From positions 347,636 to 411,635 of the forward strand of contig NZ_JH636436.1 of the NCBI RefSeq assembly GCF_000255655.1: a DNA stretch of 64,000 bases. The letters run 5' to 3'. Position 1 is the stretch's first letter. Each line of letters starts with the position of its first letter. The translations under genes were made by a program, and so were the position numbers. Positions 29,203-37,756 of this stretch are shown here, in pieces. The notes under the pieces are model-generated. The model saw only the letters and a program-made list of their open reading frames with translations, was not told where the DNA came from and made no database searches. The stretch is from Schlesneria paludicola DSM 18645 (GTDB lineage: Bacteria; Planctomycetota; Planctomycetia; Planctomycetales; Planctomycetaceae).

Positions 29203-30741
29203 TTATGACTCGGAAACAATTTTTGCGATGTCCACGAACTCATTCTTGAGTGCTTTATAGAGCTTGCCGTACATCGGGTAGGACTTGGTGTAGATCCGTT
29301 TGGCTTCGGCCTGAGGGTCTGTGCTTGCAATCACCTTCACGGTCGCGCCGCACGCTTCGACCACCGATTTGTACTTGCCCGTTCCAGAGGCCGCCAAGAG
29401 TGCCGCACCGAAAGCCGGGCCTTCATCGGCATTGATGATGCTGACCCGGCGTCCGTAGACGTCGGCCTGCATCTGACGCCAGAAGTCACTGCGAGCACCG
29501 CCACCCGACAATCGGATTTCGCGGATCGGGATGTTCATCGAATTGATGACTTCCAGGCAATCTCGCATCGCGTAGGTCGCGCCTTCCATGATCGAACGGA
29601 TCATATGCGATCGGTTGTGACGCAGGCTGAGTCCGATCCAGCAGGCACGGGCATATGGATCGGCATGCGGGGTTCGTTCGCCGGTCAAATACGGCAGGAA
29701 GAACAACCCCTCGCAGCCCGGAGGGGCCTCGGCGGCTTGTTCGGTGATCAGGTTGTACGGGTCGGTTTTCAGTTTCTTACCGTCGTTGATTTCGGCCTGC
29801 GCGAGTTGATTGCGGTACCACTGCAGGCTTCCACCGGCGGAAAGGACCACACCCATCACGTGCCACTTCCCACGGACGGCATGGCAGAAGGTGTGAATGC
29901 GGCCGGCGGGGTCGATCTGCACGTCGTCGCTGTGTGCGAAGACGACGCCACTGGTTCCCATGGTGGCCGAGATGATTCCGCGTTTGACGATGCCATTTCC
30001 GACGGCGCCGGCCGCCTGATCACCGGCACCACCGACCACGGGGACGCCTTTTTTCAGGCCCAGCAGCTTGGCAGAGGCTTCGGTCAGTTCGCCGGTGATA
30101 TCTTCGGATTCGTAGACTTTCGGCAGGGTCGAAATCTTGATGTCCAGCCGATCGATCAATGGCTTGCACCACTGACGGGCACGCACGTCGAGCAGCAACG
30201 TTCCCGATGCATCGCTGACGTCGGTGGCGAATTCACCGGTGAGCCGGAATCGCACGTAGTCTTTGGGTAAGAGAATATGGGCAACACGGGCGTAGTTTTT
30301 CGGTTCGTGGTTTTTGAGCCACAGGATCTTCGGTGCGGTAAATCCGGTAAGTGCCGGATTGGCCACCATCTCAATCAGCTTGGCGCGACCGCCCACTTTG
30401 TGCTCGATGTCGGCACACTCTTGCGTGGTGCGTTGGTCGTTCCAGAGGATCGCCGGACGGATGACGGCTTGCTGCTTGTCGAGAAACACGCTGCCGTGCA
30501 TCTGACCGCTCAGTCCGATCCCACCGATGTCATCCGGCTTGATTTTGGCTGATTTGAGGACTTTCTTGACCGTGGTTTGAACGGCTTCCCACCAGTCTTC
30601 GGGGTCTTGTTCAGACCAGCCGGGCTTGGGGGACGAAAGGGGGTACTCTGCAGTCGCCACGGCCAGTATCGATCCGTCCTCGTGCATGGCCAGAGTTTTT
30701 GTGCCGCTCGTGCCTACATCGATTCCCAGAAATACGGCCAT
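29203..30741 (-). CDS. xylB: xylulokinase
   Basis: A 512-residue FGGY-family sugar kinase phosphorylating D-xylulose to xylulose 5-phosphate with ATP. Visible signs are [16 protein letters not shown] (phosphate loop 1), [15 protein letters not shown] with the xylulokinase-type Met-His pair, [26 protein letters not shown], and [15 protein letters not shown] (adenosine site). ATG 30741 (MAVFLGID) is preferred over a start ten codons upstream because it begins at the first strand. No xylose isomerase gene is nearby. A perfect TATAAT on the minus strand at 30917-30922 could be the -10 box, giving a leader of about 170 nt. Confidence 0.92.
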   Translation of the reverse strand: MAVFLGIDVGTSGTKTLAMHEDGSILAVATAEYPLSSPKPGWSEQDPEDWWEAVQTTVKKVLKSAKIKPDDIGGIGLSGQMHGSVFLDKQQAVIRPAILWNDQRTTQECADIEHKVGGRAKLIEMVANPALTGFTAPKILWLKNHEPKNYARVAHILLPKDYVRFRLTGEFATDVSDASGTLLLDVRARQWCKPLIDRLDIKISTLPKVYESEDITGELTEASAKLLGLKKGVPVVGGAGDQAAGAVGNGIVKRGIISATMGTSGVVFAHSDDVQIDPAGRIHTFCHAVRGKWHVMGVVLSAGGSLQWYRNQLAQAEINDGKKLKTDPYNLITEQAAEAPPGCEGLFFLPYLTGERTPHADPYARACWIGLSLRHNRSHMIRSIMEGATYAMRDCLEVINSMNIPIREIRLSGGGARSDFWRQMQADVYGRRVSIINADEGPAFGAALLAASGTGKYKSVVEACGATVKVIASTDPQAEAKRIYTKSYPMYGKLYKALKNEFVDIAKIVSES

Positions 30742-31107
30742 CGTTTGCGATTCCTTGATCTGAACAGACAATCATGCAGCGGGCAAATAGTCGAATTGGT
30801 AGACACTGGTGTCCTGAGCCAACGGTGCGGGTAACACACCTGACTTCGGGAACGACCATTCACAATGTGAAAACGAGGATGAGTCCGTTTTGACGCCCGC
30901 CGATCGATAAGCCCGTATTATATCACGGTATGATGTCACTCGCCACGTAGCACGAAGGCTTTAGTATCGATTCTGTGCAGAGAAAGAGGTCTACGTGACC
31001 CACTGAGGCCGGTTGACGATGGCAACCGCCACGGTGTGGCGTCCTTCTGAGTCTTCTGCAAATTGCGCGAAAGGATGAACCAAACGTGCACGTCGGAGGG
31101 GCGAAAA
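30742..31107 (-). promoter_or_regulatory. xylB upstream region with perfect -10 box
   Basis: A 366-bp gap without a gene. The minus strand has TATAAT at 30917-30922 with no good -35, pointing to activator dependence or chance. On the plus strand, 30791-30807 reads TCGAATTGGTAGACAC, like the D-arm of tRNA-Leu, but the rest of a tRNA does not fold. Confidence 0.35.
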
Positions 31108-31464
31108 TCAGGAGAGGACACGTTCGTAGGTCGACTGGTCAAATCCGACAATCAGGGTTTTTCCGACTTTCAAAGTGGGGGCGCGAAGTTTGCCACTACG
31201 TCCCATGATCAGTTCAAGCAGCTCTGCCGGCCGCTCGTGTTTGAGATCAAAATGCAGGACTTTCGTTCCGCGTGTGACATAAATTTCATTTGCGGCATCA
31301 ATCAACGCTTGTGCATCACTCTCGACGAGTGGCACGGTCCGCGCGTCGACGGTCGTATTGACGCTGACATTGTGTTCGGTCAAAAACTCGGTGGCCTTGC
31401 TGCACGAGTTGCAGTTCTTGCGGTGGTAGCTCCAGTCAACTTTCGACACGTCAATACTTTCCAT
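31108..31464 (-). CDS. ArsC/Spx-like thioredoxin-fold protein
   Basis: 118 residues, the size of ArsC-family proteins. The N-terminal redox site is in KNCNSCSKATEFL (CxxC), with the family feature of two cysteines followed by a helix. DARTVPLVESD occupies the position of the ArsC family's second segment, and RSGKLRAPTLKVGKTLIVGF resembles the C-terminal cis-Pro strand. It may be a small-molecule or protein disulfide reductase; arsenate reduction is not proven. It stands alone between the divergent ABC genes and the xylB operon. Confidence 0.7.
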   Translation of the reverse strand: MESIDVSKVDWSYHRKNCNSCSKATEFLTEHNVSVNTTVDARTVPLVESDAQALIDAANEIYVTRGTKVLHFDLKHERPAELLELIMGRSGKLRAPTLKVGKTLIVGFDQSTYERVLS

Positions 31465-31735
31465 CGTTTGGGGTTCTATATTGAAAAATGAAGTGAGATT
31501 TGTACCGCAATCGTCGGGCGTTTTCAGTCATGATGAATGACGCCGCCGAGATCATTTCAATCACTCCTGGTTGATCGATTGGTGATAGAATCCGGGCAGG
31601 CGCAAATGTCGGGCTCGGTCGAGCATGCCTCTAAGCGTTAAACGTTGAAGTGAGCGGTTGGTTGATTCCGCAGAGGGCCTGTTCTAGGCTAGTAATTGTG
31701 ACAAAGTGTCTTTTATTTGCACTTGGGTGGACTGA

Positions 31736-32836
31736 ATGTCGCGTTCGATCAACCGGTCTTTGATTTTGATTCCTGTCGTGGCGGCATTGGTTCTTGCGGG
31801 AATGTGGCTGGCGATTGCGCCGGATTCATTGATTGTCTATTGCGCGCATGACGCCGAGTATGCGCAGCAGATTCTGAACGATTTTTCCCGCAAAACAGGC
31901 ATTCCCGTTGAAGTTCGGTTCGACACGGAAGCGACGAAATCACTGGGGCTGATCAATCTGATTGTGCAGGAGCGTGATCGACCACGGTGCGACGTGTTTT
32001 GGAACAACGAACTTCTGGGGATGGTCGAACTACGCGAGCAGGGGCTGCTGGAGTCCTATCAAGGGGTGGGATGGAACCGAATTCCCGATCAGTTTCGTGA
32101 TGAGGATGGGTATTGGGTGGGGTTTGCCGCGCGGATGCGAGTCTGCCTGTTCAACACGCATCAAGCCCCCGCCAGCATCGAAACGCTGCAACACCTGATT
32201 TCCACGGAGCCGACCCGATTCGCGATCGCCAAGCCGCTGTTCGGAACGACATTGACGCACTATACGGTGCTGTGGCACTTGTGGGGCGGCGAACAGCTTC
32301 AGGAGTGGCATCGCGATTTGCGATTGCGCGGAGTTCGCGAAGTTGATGGGAATGCGGCTGTGAAAGACGTGGTTGCGATGGGAACCTGTGATGCAGGACT
32401 CACCGATTCCGACGACGCCTTTGTGGCACTCGACAACCAGGCACCCGTGGAAATGCTCCCGGCCTATGTGATGAAGGGGGCGTCGGATTCTGGTTCGTCA
32501 GAGGGCGGTACAGAGGCTACTGACCAGTCAACGAGCCGTGCTGCGCGACCAACCTCCCATACGATCTGCATTCCCAACACGGTCGGCATTATTCAAGGGA
32601 CGCGGCGGCCAGAGGCGGCCCGAAAGTTGGTCGACTATCTCGCGTCGGAGGAGGCGGAACTGGCGCTCGCTCGTGCGAAGTCGCGGCAGATTCCATTGGG
32701 GGCCGTGCAGAAGGCCGATTTGCCAGAGGACGTGAGGAAGCTGGCCGAGTGGGCCAAGAGCGGCATTGATTTGCGGCCCATGCTGAACGACCGACGCGAG
32801 TGCTTGGTATGGCTGACGAAAGAGTATTTGAAGTGA
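31736..32836 (+). CDS. iron-type ABC transporter substrate-binding protein
   Basis: 366 residues. An N-terminal uncleaved or signal-anchor helix (LILIPVVAALVLAGMWLAIA) precedes a periplasmic binding protein of the Fe(3+)/spermidine class: SLIVYCAHDAEYAQQILNDF, CDVFWNNELLGMVEL, GYWVGFAARMRVCLFN and GTCDAGLTDSDDAFVAL are family-like. A Ser/Gly/Thr-rich loop (about 255-280) interrupts the C-terminal lobe. The permease gene follows 72 bp downstream. The substrate is probably iron but cannot be fixed. ATG 31736 precedes the helix directly. Confidence 0.75.
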   Translation: MSRSINRSLILIPVVAALVLAGMWLAIAPDSLIVYCAHDAEYAQQILNDFSRKTGIPVEVRFDTEATKSLGLINLIVQERDRPRCDVFWNNELLGMVELREQGLLESYQGVGWNRIPDQFRDEDGYWVGFAARMRVCLFNTHQAPASIETLQHLISTEPTRFAIAKPLFGTTLTHYTVLWHLWGGEQLQEWHRDLRLRGVREVDGNAAVKDVVAMGTCDAGLTDSDDAFVALDNQAPVEMLPAYVMKGASDSGSSEGGTEATDQSTSRAARPTSHTICIPNTVGIIQGTRRPEAARKLVDYLASEEAELALARAKSRQIPLGAVQKADLPEDVRKLAEWAKSGIDLRPMLNDRRECLVWLTKEYLK

Positions 32837-32908
32837 GATCCGGCAGGTTTGTTGATAATTTATGACTCGTCCACATGGCCGTGATGTGTTGTCATACCGC
32901 CGTGGAAG

Positions 32909-34528
32909 GTGAATCCACATGATTGTGAGTGGTCGGAAACTGTGACGGACACGATCAGTCTGGAAGCATCGTGCTGGTGGACTCTGACGCGGACGTTCGT
33001 TCTATGTCTCGCGGCGTGGCCTGTCATTGTGCTCGTCGAGCGAGGTCTTCGACAGGTTGCCACCCCCCAGCGGCCGCTCGTGCTTACCGCGATCCTGCTC
33101 CCATTCTTGTTTCCGGAATTGCTGGTTGGATATACCTACCGCGAGACGGCACTGGCGCATCCAAAATGGGCGGAATGGATCTGTGCAGGGCTGGTGTTTT
33201 TACGCGTGATCACCGTCGGAGTTGTCACGCTGCATGCCTCGCCCGCGTCATTGATCGGTCCGACCGCCTTGCACAATCGGTGGTTGCTGGTCCGAGATCA
33301 CCTGACATCCAGGCGTGAATGGTGGCAGCTTTGGCGGTGTTATTGGCACGGTCCTGTTCGGCGAGTTCAACCGGCGCTGGCATTGATGGGACTGGTAGCG
33401 TTTCAAGAGTTTGAGCTTGCGGCCTTGTTACAGACGCCCAGTTGGACCGACTGGTTTATCACGGCGCAGCGGCTGGGGCTGCGGCAGGACGAGATGCTGA
33501 AGCGAGCGTTGTGGCCGGTCGTCATGCAGCTTCCAATCATCCTGTTGATCATGGCTGGGGTGTCGCGTCGAGGTAGACAATCGGTTGTGGTCAGTGACGA
33601 GGTGGAACGGTTCAGGCCAGCGCGATTGGGGGCGTTCGTGACCCTCTATCTAGCCATTGCGATCACCTTCGGCTGTCTGATCCCCTTGGCAATGGTGGTG
33701 GGAAATTTGCCGAGTGGTTTGAAGTTGCTGATGCGTCAGTCGACTCAGTCCCTGGGGTTGGGCCGAGAAATTCTCATCGCCGGTTTGGTCAGTCTGTGTA
33801 CCGGCTTGATCACTTGGAGTGCCGCGCGAATGTGGACCGGCCAGCGATCGCCTCGTTCTGCCCGCGGTACGGGGACGGAGTCCACAAACGTTCGACCGCG
33901 CCAGGACATGCAAGGTGCAGGCGTGGGCGAACGTTTGGTTTGTCAGGGACAGGGGCTGCGTGGTCTCTGGATCGCGCGGCAAGTGCTGCTCGTGCCGGGG
34001 CTCTTGGGATCGCTGCTCTTGAGTCTGGCGACGGTCGTCTGTTTCCAGTCATCCTGGTTGCGTCCGGTTTATGATACGCCGATTCCCTGGGGGTTGGCCT
34101 TGACTGTCTGGTTGTTACCACGCGCGGTCCTGTTGCGGCTGTGGGTGGAGTCGGTTTCTCAGACGGAAGCGATTCATCTCGCGGAACTGCTGGTCAATGA
34201 ATCTTTAGTGACTTCCGGGCAGGATACTGAAGACGCTCGGCGAGCACGTCCCGCAGGCAGTTCGCGATCCAGTCGCGACTTGCTTTTTCGTCTGCGTGAT
34301 CAGCCGCGGATTCTGGCGATCGGGTTGCTGTGCTATTGGGCCTACCTGGATCTTTCGACAGCTTATTTGCTGGCACCGTCCGGCATGCCCTCCGGACTTG
34401 TTCGGCTCTACAATTTCATGCACTTTGGGCGTTCAGCGGCCCTCTCGACGGAGGCGTTGCTGTTCTTCGGCGCACCAGTCGTGGCGGTTCTCTGCATTGC
34501 GCAAGGACTACGTATGCTGAAGCAGTAG
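32909..34528 (+). CDS. ABC transporter permease (iron-type), divergent
   Basis: 539 residues, mostly hydrophobic, in two halves of about six helices each, as in fused Fe(3+) permeases. Helices include LTAILLPFLFPELLVGYTY, RLGAFVTLYLAIAITFGCLI and GLLGSLLLSLATVVCFQSSW. The halves are joined by a charged linker (about 310-350), and a second low-complexity stretch (ARRARPAGSSRSSRD) lies near 445-460. No clear EAA loop is seen. It follows the binding-protein gene, but no ATPase gene is in the cluster. The start could be GTG 32909 or GTG 32942; neither has a convincing Shine-Dalgarno. Confidence 0.7.
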   Translation: MNPHDCEWSETVTDTISLEASCWWTLTRTFVLCLAAWPVIVLVERGLRQVATPQRPLVLTAILLPFLFPELLVGYTYRETALAHPKWAEWICAGLVFLRVITVGVVTLHASPASLIGPTALHNRWLLVRDHLTSRREWWQLWRCYWHGPVRRVQPALALMGLVAFQEFELAALLQTPSWTDWFITAQRLGLRQDEMLKRALWPVVMQLPIILLIMAGVSRRGRQSVVVSDEVERFRPARLGAFVTLYLAIAITFGCLIPLAMVVGNLPSGLKLLMRQSTQSLGLGREILIAGLVSLCTGLITWSAARMWTGQRSPRSARGTGTESTNVRPRQDMQGAGVGERLVCQGQGLRGLWIARQVLLVPGLLGSLLLSLATVVCFQSSWLRPVYDTPIPWGLALTVWLLPRAVLLRLWVESVSQTEAIHLAELLVNESLVTSGQDTEDARRARPAGSSRSSRDLLFRLRDQPRILAIGLLCYWAYLDLSTAYLLAPSGMPSGLVRLYNFMHFGRSAALSTEALLFFGAPVVAVLCIAQGLRMLKQ

Positions 34529-34547
34529 TCATATTGCAATTGATTCC

Positions 34548-34649
34548 CCTCTGTGCCTCCGTGTCTCCCTCACCGCCGCTGGTCCCACGAGTTCGTTTCG
34601 CTTACTTCGGAAGCACACTGGCGGTGAGGGAGGCACGGAGACACAGAGG
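34548..34649 (+). repeat. family A dispersed hairpin repeat, copy A2
   Basis: About 102 bp; the 30-bp ends are inverted copies with only two mismatches (left starts CCTCTGTGCCTCCGTG, right ends CACGGAGACACAGAGG). The core CCGCTGGTCCCACG and GTTCGTTTCGCTTACTTC aligns with A1 and A3. It lies between the permease gene and fumC. Confidence 0.85.
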
Positions 34650-34738
34650 AGGAGTTAGGCTCGGACTCTAAATGCGGGGCCGCTATACTGGTTGGGCGTG
34701 CCTTTTCCTGAATCCTTTTTGAAGTTGAGCGAATTGCG

Positions 34739-36163
34739 ATGACCGAATTTCGTACCGAACATGATTCCATGGGTGATGTCCAGGTTCCGGCCAAGGCGTA
34801 CTACGGCGCACAGACACAGCGCGCGGTCGAGAACTTCCCCGTGTCGGGTTGGACACTGCGAACGGAAATGATTCGGGCCATGGGCCTGGTCAAATGGGCC
34901 GCCGGTGTGGCCAATCGCGATCTCGGCAAGTTGACAGGGACGGGCAAGAATCCGCTCACCGCCGCTCAAGTCGACGCCATGCTGGCCGCAGCAAAAGAAG
35001 TCGTTGCGGGCAAGTTTGACGCCGAGTTTCCCATTGATGTTTTTCAGACTGGCTCGGGGACTTCGAGCAACATGAACATCAATGAGGTGATCTCGAATCG
35101 TGCGATCGAAATCATCGGTGGCAATCGCTTCGAAATGAAGAAGCCGATTCATCCGAACGACCACGTGAATATGGGGCAAAGCACGAATGACACCTTTCCG
35201 ACGGCCATTCACGTCGCCGTGGCTCTCTCGATTCACAACTCGCTGATTCCTGCGTTGGCTCGCTTTGCACAAGTTTTGTCAGACAAGGCGCGCGAGTGGG
35301 ACAAGATCATCAAGATCGGACGCACGCATCTGGCCGATGCGACACCACTCCGCCTGGGGCAGGAATTCGGTGGGTTTGCGCGTCAGTTGGAACTGAGCGT
35401 CGGTCGTGCGAAGCAGGCGCTGCAAGCGGTGCTTGAACTTCCGGTTGGGGGGACTGCGGTAGGAACGGGGATCAACACACATCCCGATTTCGCGCGTCAG
35501 ACCTGTGCGGCACTTGCCAAGGAAACAGGTGTGCCGTTCATTGAAGCGGTCAATCACTTCGAAGGCAATGCGCAGCGTGACGGTTTGGTTGAATGCCATG
35601 GCCAGCTCCGCGTGATCGCAACCACGCTGTTCAATGTGGCGAACAATATTCGCTGGCTGGGTTCGGGCCCACGTTGCGGCTTCTACGAAGTGATGTTGCC
35701 CGATCGTCAGCCGGGCAGCTCGATCATGCCGGGGAAAGTGAACCCTGTCATGTGCGAAAGCCTGATGCAAGTGGCGGCTCGCGTGATGGGAAATGACCAG
35801 ACAGTCGCGTTCAGCGGCGCGACCGGCGGCCAGTTCCAACTCAACATCATGATGCCCATTATGGGGCATGCCACGCTGGAGTCGGTGGCGTTGATGGCTC
35901 AGGGGACGACGGCGTTCATCGATTTGTGCGCGCTCGACATGGAAGCGAACCCGGAAGCGTGCGACGCCAGCGTTGAACAAAGCCTGGCCATGGTGACCAG
36001 TTTGAATCCCTACATTGGCTACGAAAAAGCGGCGGCGCTGGCGAAGGACGCGTTCAAGAGCGGCAAGACGATTCGGCAGTTGTGCGTGGACCAGAACATT
36101 CTGCCTGCGGACCAGTTGAAGCAGGCACTTGATCCATGGAGCATGACCGAACCGCACGCCTGA
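34739..36163 (+). CDS. fumC: fumarate hydratase class II
   Basis: A 474-residue cytoplasmic TCA-cycle enzyme interconverting fumarate and malate. Class II signatures are complete: TGSGTSSNMNINEVISNRA, NDHVNMGQSTNDTFPTAIH, the active-site His segment IGRTHLADATPL, and the superfamily signature GSSIMPGKVNPVMCE. Length is normal. A TATACT at 34684-34689 could be the -10 box. A bulged hairpin at 36344-36381 is the likely terminator. The start (MTEFRTEHDSMG) matches typical FumC N-termini. Confidence 0.97.
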   Translation: MTEFRTEHDSMGDVQVPAKAYYGAQTQRAVENFPVSGWTLRTEMIRAMGLVKWAAGVANRDLGKLTGTGKNPLTAAQVDAMLAAAKEVVAGKFDAEFPIDVFQTGSGTSSNMNINEVISNRAIEIIGGNRFEMKKPIHPNDHVNMGQSTNDTFPTAIHVAVALSIHNSLIPALARFAQVLSDKAREWDKIIKIGRTHLADATPLRLGQEFGGFARQLELSVGRAKQALQAVLELPVGGTAVGTGINTHPDFARQTCAALAKETGVPFIEAVNHFEGNAQRDGLVECHGQLRVIATTLFNVANNIRWLGSGPRCGFYEVMLPDRQPGSSIMPGKVNPVMCESLMQVAARVMGNDQTVAFSGATGGQFQLNIMMPIMGHATLESVALMAQGTTAFIDLCALDMEANPEACDASVEQSLAMVTSLNPYIGYEKAAALAKDAFKSGKTIRQLCVDQNILPADQLKQALDPWSMTEPHA

Positions 36164-36343
36164 GTGGAATGGTTGCTTGTGTCGGCTGATGAATGTCGAT
36201 CGTTCCGGAATACGCTTCGATATCGTCCTGCCATTTGTGGGGCGTTTGCTTGAAGAGAATCGGATGTGTCGATTGGCACTCGACTCAGGAATGATATGAT
36301 CGTCTGATCAGACAAGCACAAATCCGTACGATCGGCCTCTCGA

Positions 36344-36381
36344 CTCAGTCAAACCCTTGTCGTTGATAAGGGTTGACTGAG
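36344..36381 (+). terminator. hairpin terminator downstream of fumC
   Basis: CTCAGTCAAACCCTT and AAGGGTTGACTGAG pair over 14 bp with one bulged A and a 9-nt loop, followed by TTGTTGTTCT. It lies about 180 bp past the fumC stop. The rest of the 36164-36499 gap holds no visible gene. Confidence 0.6.
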
Positions 36382-36499
36382 TTGTTGTTCTATTGGACGA
36401 GATCTTGCGCTGAGTTTCTCGTGACGGGCTGTTCGCAAGGCCCAACGCGATTCCGTTTGCTCGACCAGCGTATCGCTCTATCAGGTGGAACCGTGATTC

Positions 36500-37336
36500 A
36501 TGGCGATCGTATTTCGCTGCGAAAAATGTGATACTCGTTATCGAGTGAACCTCGATAAGGCGGGGTGTCGCGCCACCTGTCGACGTTGCGGACAAAATAT
36601 CGTCGTGCCCGATCCGATGCCTCGGGATCAGGTGCTTGATCTACCAACGTTGCAGGATCAGCGGCAGCCATCTCTGCCATTGCCGCCGGCCGATCCCGCG
36701 CGATTTAAGCTCGTCGCGGATCATATCGAGCATCATTTGGGGCCGATCGACTATGTGTTTCACGAGCTGGTTTCGGAATATGTCCATATCGACATCCATC
36801 GAATTCCGCCTCAGAAGCATCGTCCCTGGTACACGCTGGTAACCAGCGGGATGTCCGAGCGACCCATGACCGTACCGGATGGAGCCGAGTCACTGAGATT
36901 CGCAGAGCTTCTCATCTGTTTGCCGCCTCATTGGCCGCTGAGTATGGAAGATTTTCGTGACGAGCGGAACTACTGGCCGATCCGCCTGCTGAAAGTGTTG
37001 GCGCGATTACCACACGAGTTTCAGACGTGGCTAGGGCTTAGCCACTCCATCCCCAACGGTGAACCGCCCCGACCGTATGCGGTGAATACTAAGTTCTGCT
37101 GCTCTGTTCTGGTTCCGCCCCTGACCTGTCCCGATCCGTTTCGTACGTTGCAAATCGATGACGACCAAACCGTGCAGTTCTATGCGGTTCTTCCTCTGTT
37201 CCCTGAAGAACTGGATTGCAAGTTGCGGGATGGGATGAACGTGCTGATCGATCGTCTGGACAGTGCGCGCGTGACGGAAGTGGTCAATATTCGTCGCAAG
37301 AACTCCTGTCGTAAACGGTGGAGTCTGTTTGGATAG
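36500..37336 (+). CDS. zinc-ribbon plus suppressor-of-fused (SUFU) domain protein
   Basis: 278 residues. The N-terminus is a small zinc ribbon (Cys7, Cys10, Cys27, Cys30; FRCEKCDTRYRV and CRRCGQNIVVPDP). The rest matches the SUFU family: HIEHHLGPIDYVFHELVSEY, PWYTLVTSGMSERPMTVPDG, ELLICLPPHWPLS, YWPIRLLKVLARLPHEFQTW and FYAVLPLFPEELDCKLRDGM. In bacteria SUFU proteins are known mainly as immunity proteins of polymorphic toxins, but no toxin gene is adjacent. The zinc ribbon resembles those on planctomycete regulatory proteins. Repeat B1 lies downstream. Confidence 0.85.
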   Translation: MAIVFRCEKCDTRYRVNLDKAGCRATCRRCGQNIVVPDPMPRDQVLDLPTLQDQRQPSLPLPPADPARFKLVADHIEHHLGPIDYVFHELVSEYVHIDIHRIPPQKHRPWYTLVTSGMSERPMTVPDGAESLRFAELLICLPPHWPLSMEDFRDERNYWPIRLLKVLARLPHEFQTWLGLSHSIPNGEPPRPYAVNTKFCCSVLVPPLTCPDPFRTLQIDDDQTVQFYAVLPLFPEELDCKLRDGMNVLIDRLDSARVTEVVNIRRKNSCRKRWSLFG

Positions 37337-37370
37337 GGTGTGGATCACAGGTACGGAGGTAACCTTAGTA

Positions 37371-37520
37371 CCCTCGTTCCTCGGCTTCCCTTGTTGCCAA
37401 TCTCCGCTGGGCAACGCGTCCGACACAATAGAAATGTGTACGTCGATCCCCGTCCACTTCCCGGCTCGACAGAAGACGAGATCGCACGAGGTGTTACCAA
37501 GGGACGATTGGTAACGAGGG
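37371..37520 (+). repeat. family B dispersed repeat, copy B1
   Basis: About 150 bp. It starts CCCTCGTT, contains TTGCCAATC, the core ACACAATAGAAATGTGTACG, a variable middle, and GTGTTACCAAGGGACGATTG with the end GGTAACGAGGG. It aligns with B2 and B3. It fills most of the 420-bp gap between the SUFU gene and the SLBB-like gene. Confidence 0.75.
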
Positions 37521-37756
37521 CTTCAATTCGTGTTTCCACATTGAAGCAGGCATCGATCTGCAGATTTTGCCGGTGTGGCGATGGATTCGGTTTCTCCTGC
37601 CGGTGTCTGATGTGAGTGCGTGCACTTTCTCGACGAATCTTGATTGGTTCTGGCCGCGACAGGGAATCTTTGAATGTATTCGGCCGTGGCTGCCGATTAA
37701 TCCGGATGTGCCGAGCTTTCCGCGCTGGCGGACCGTCTGTTTGCAGGGATCATCCG

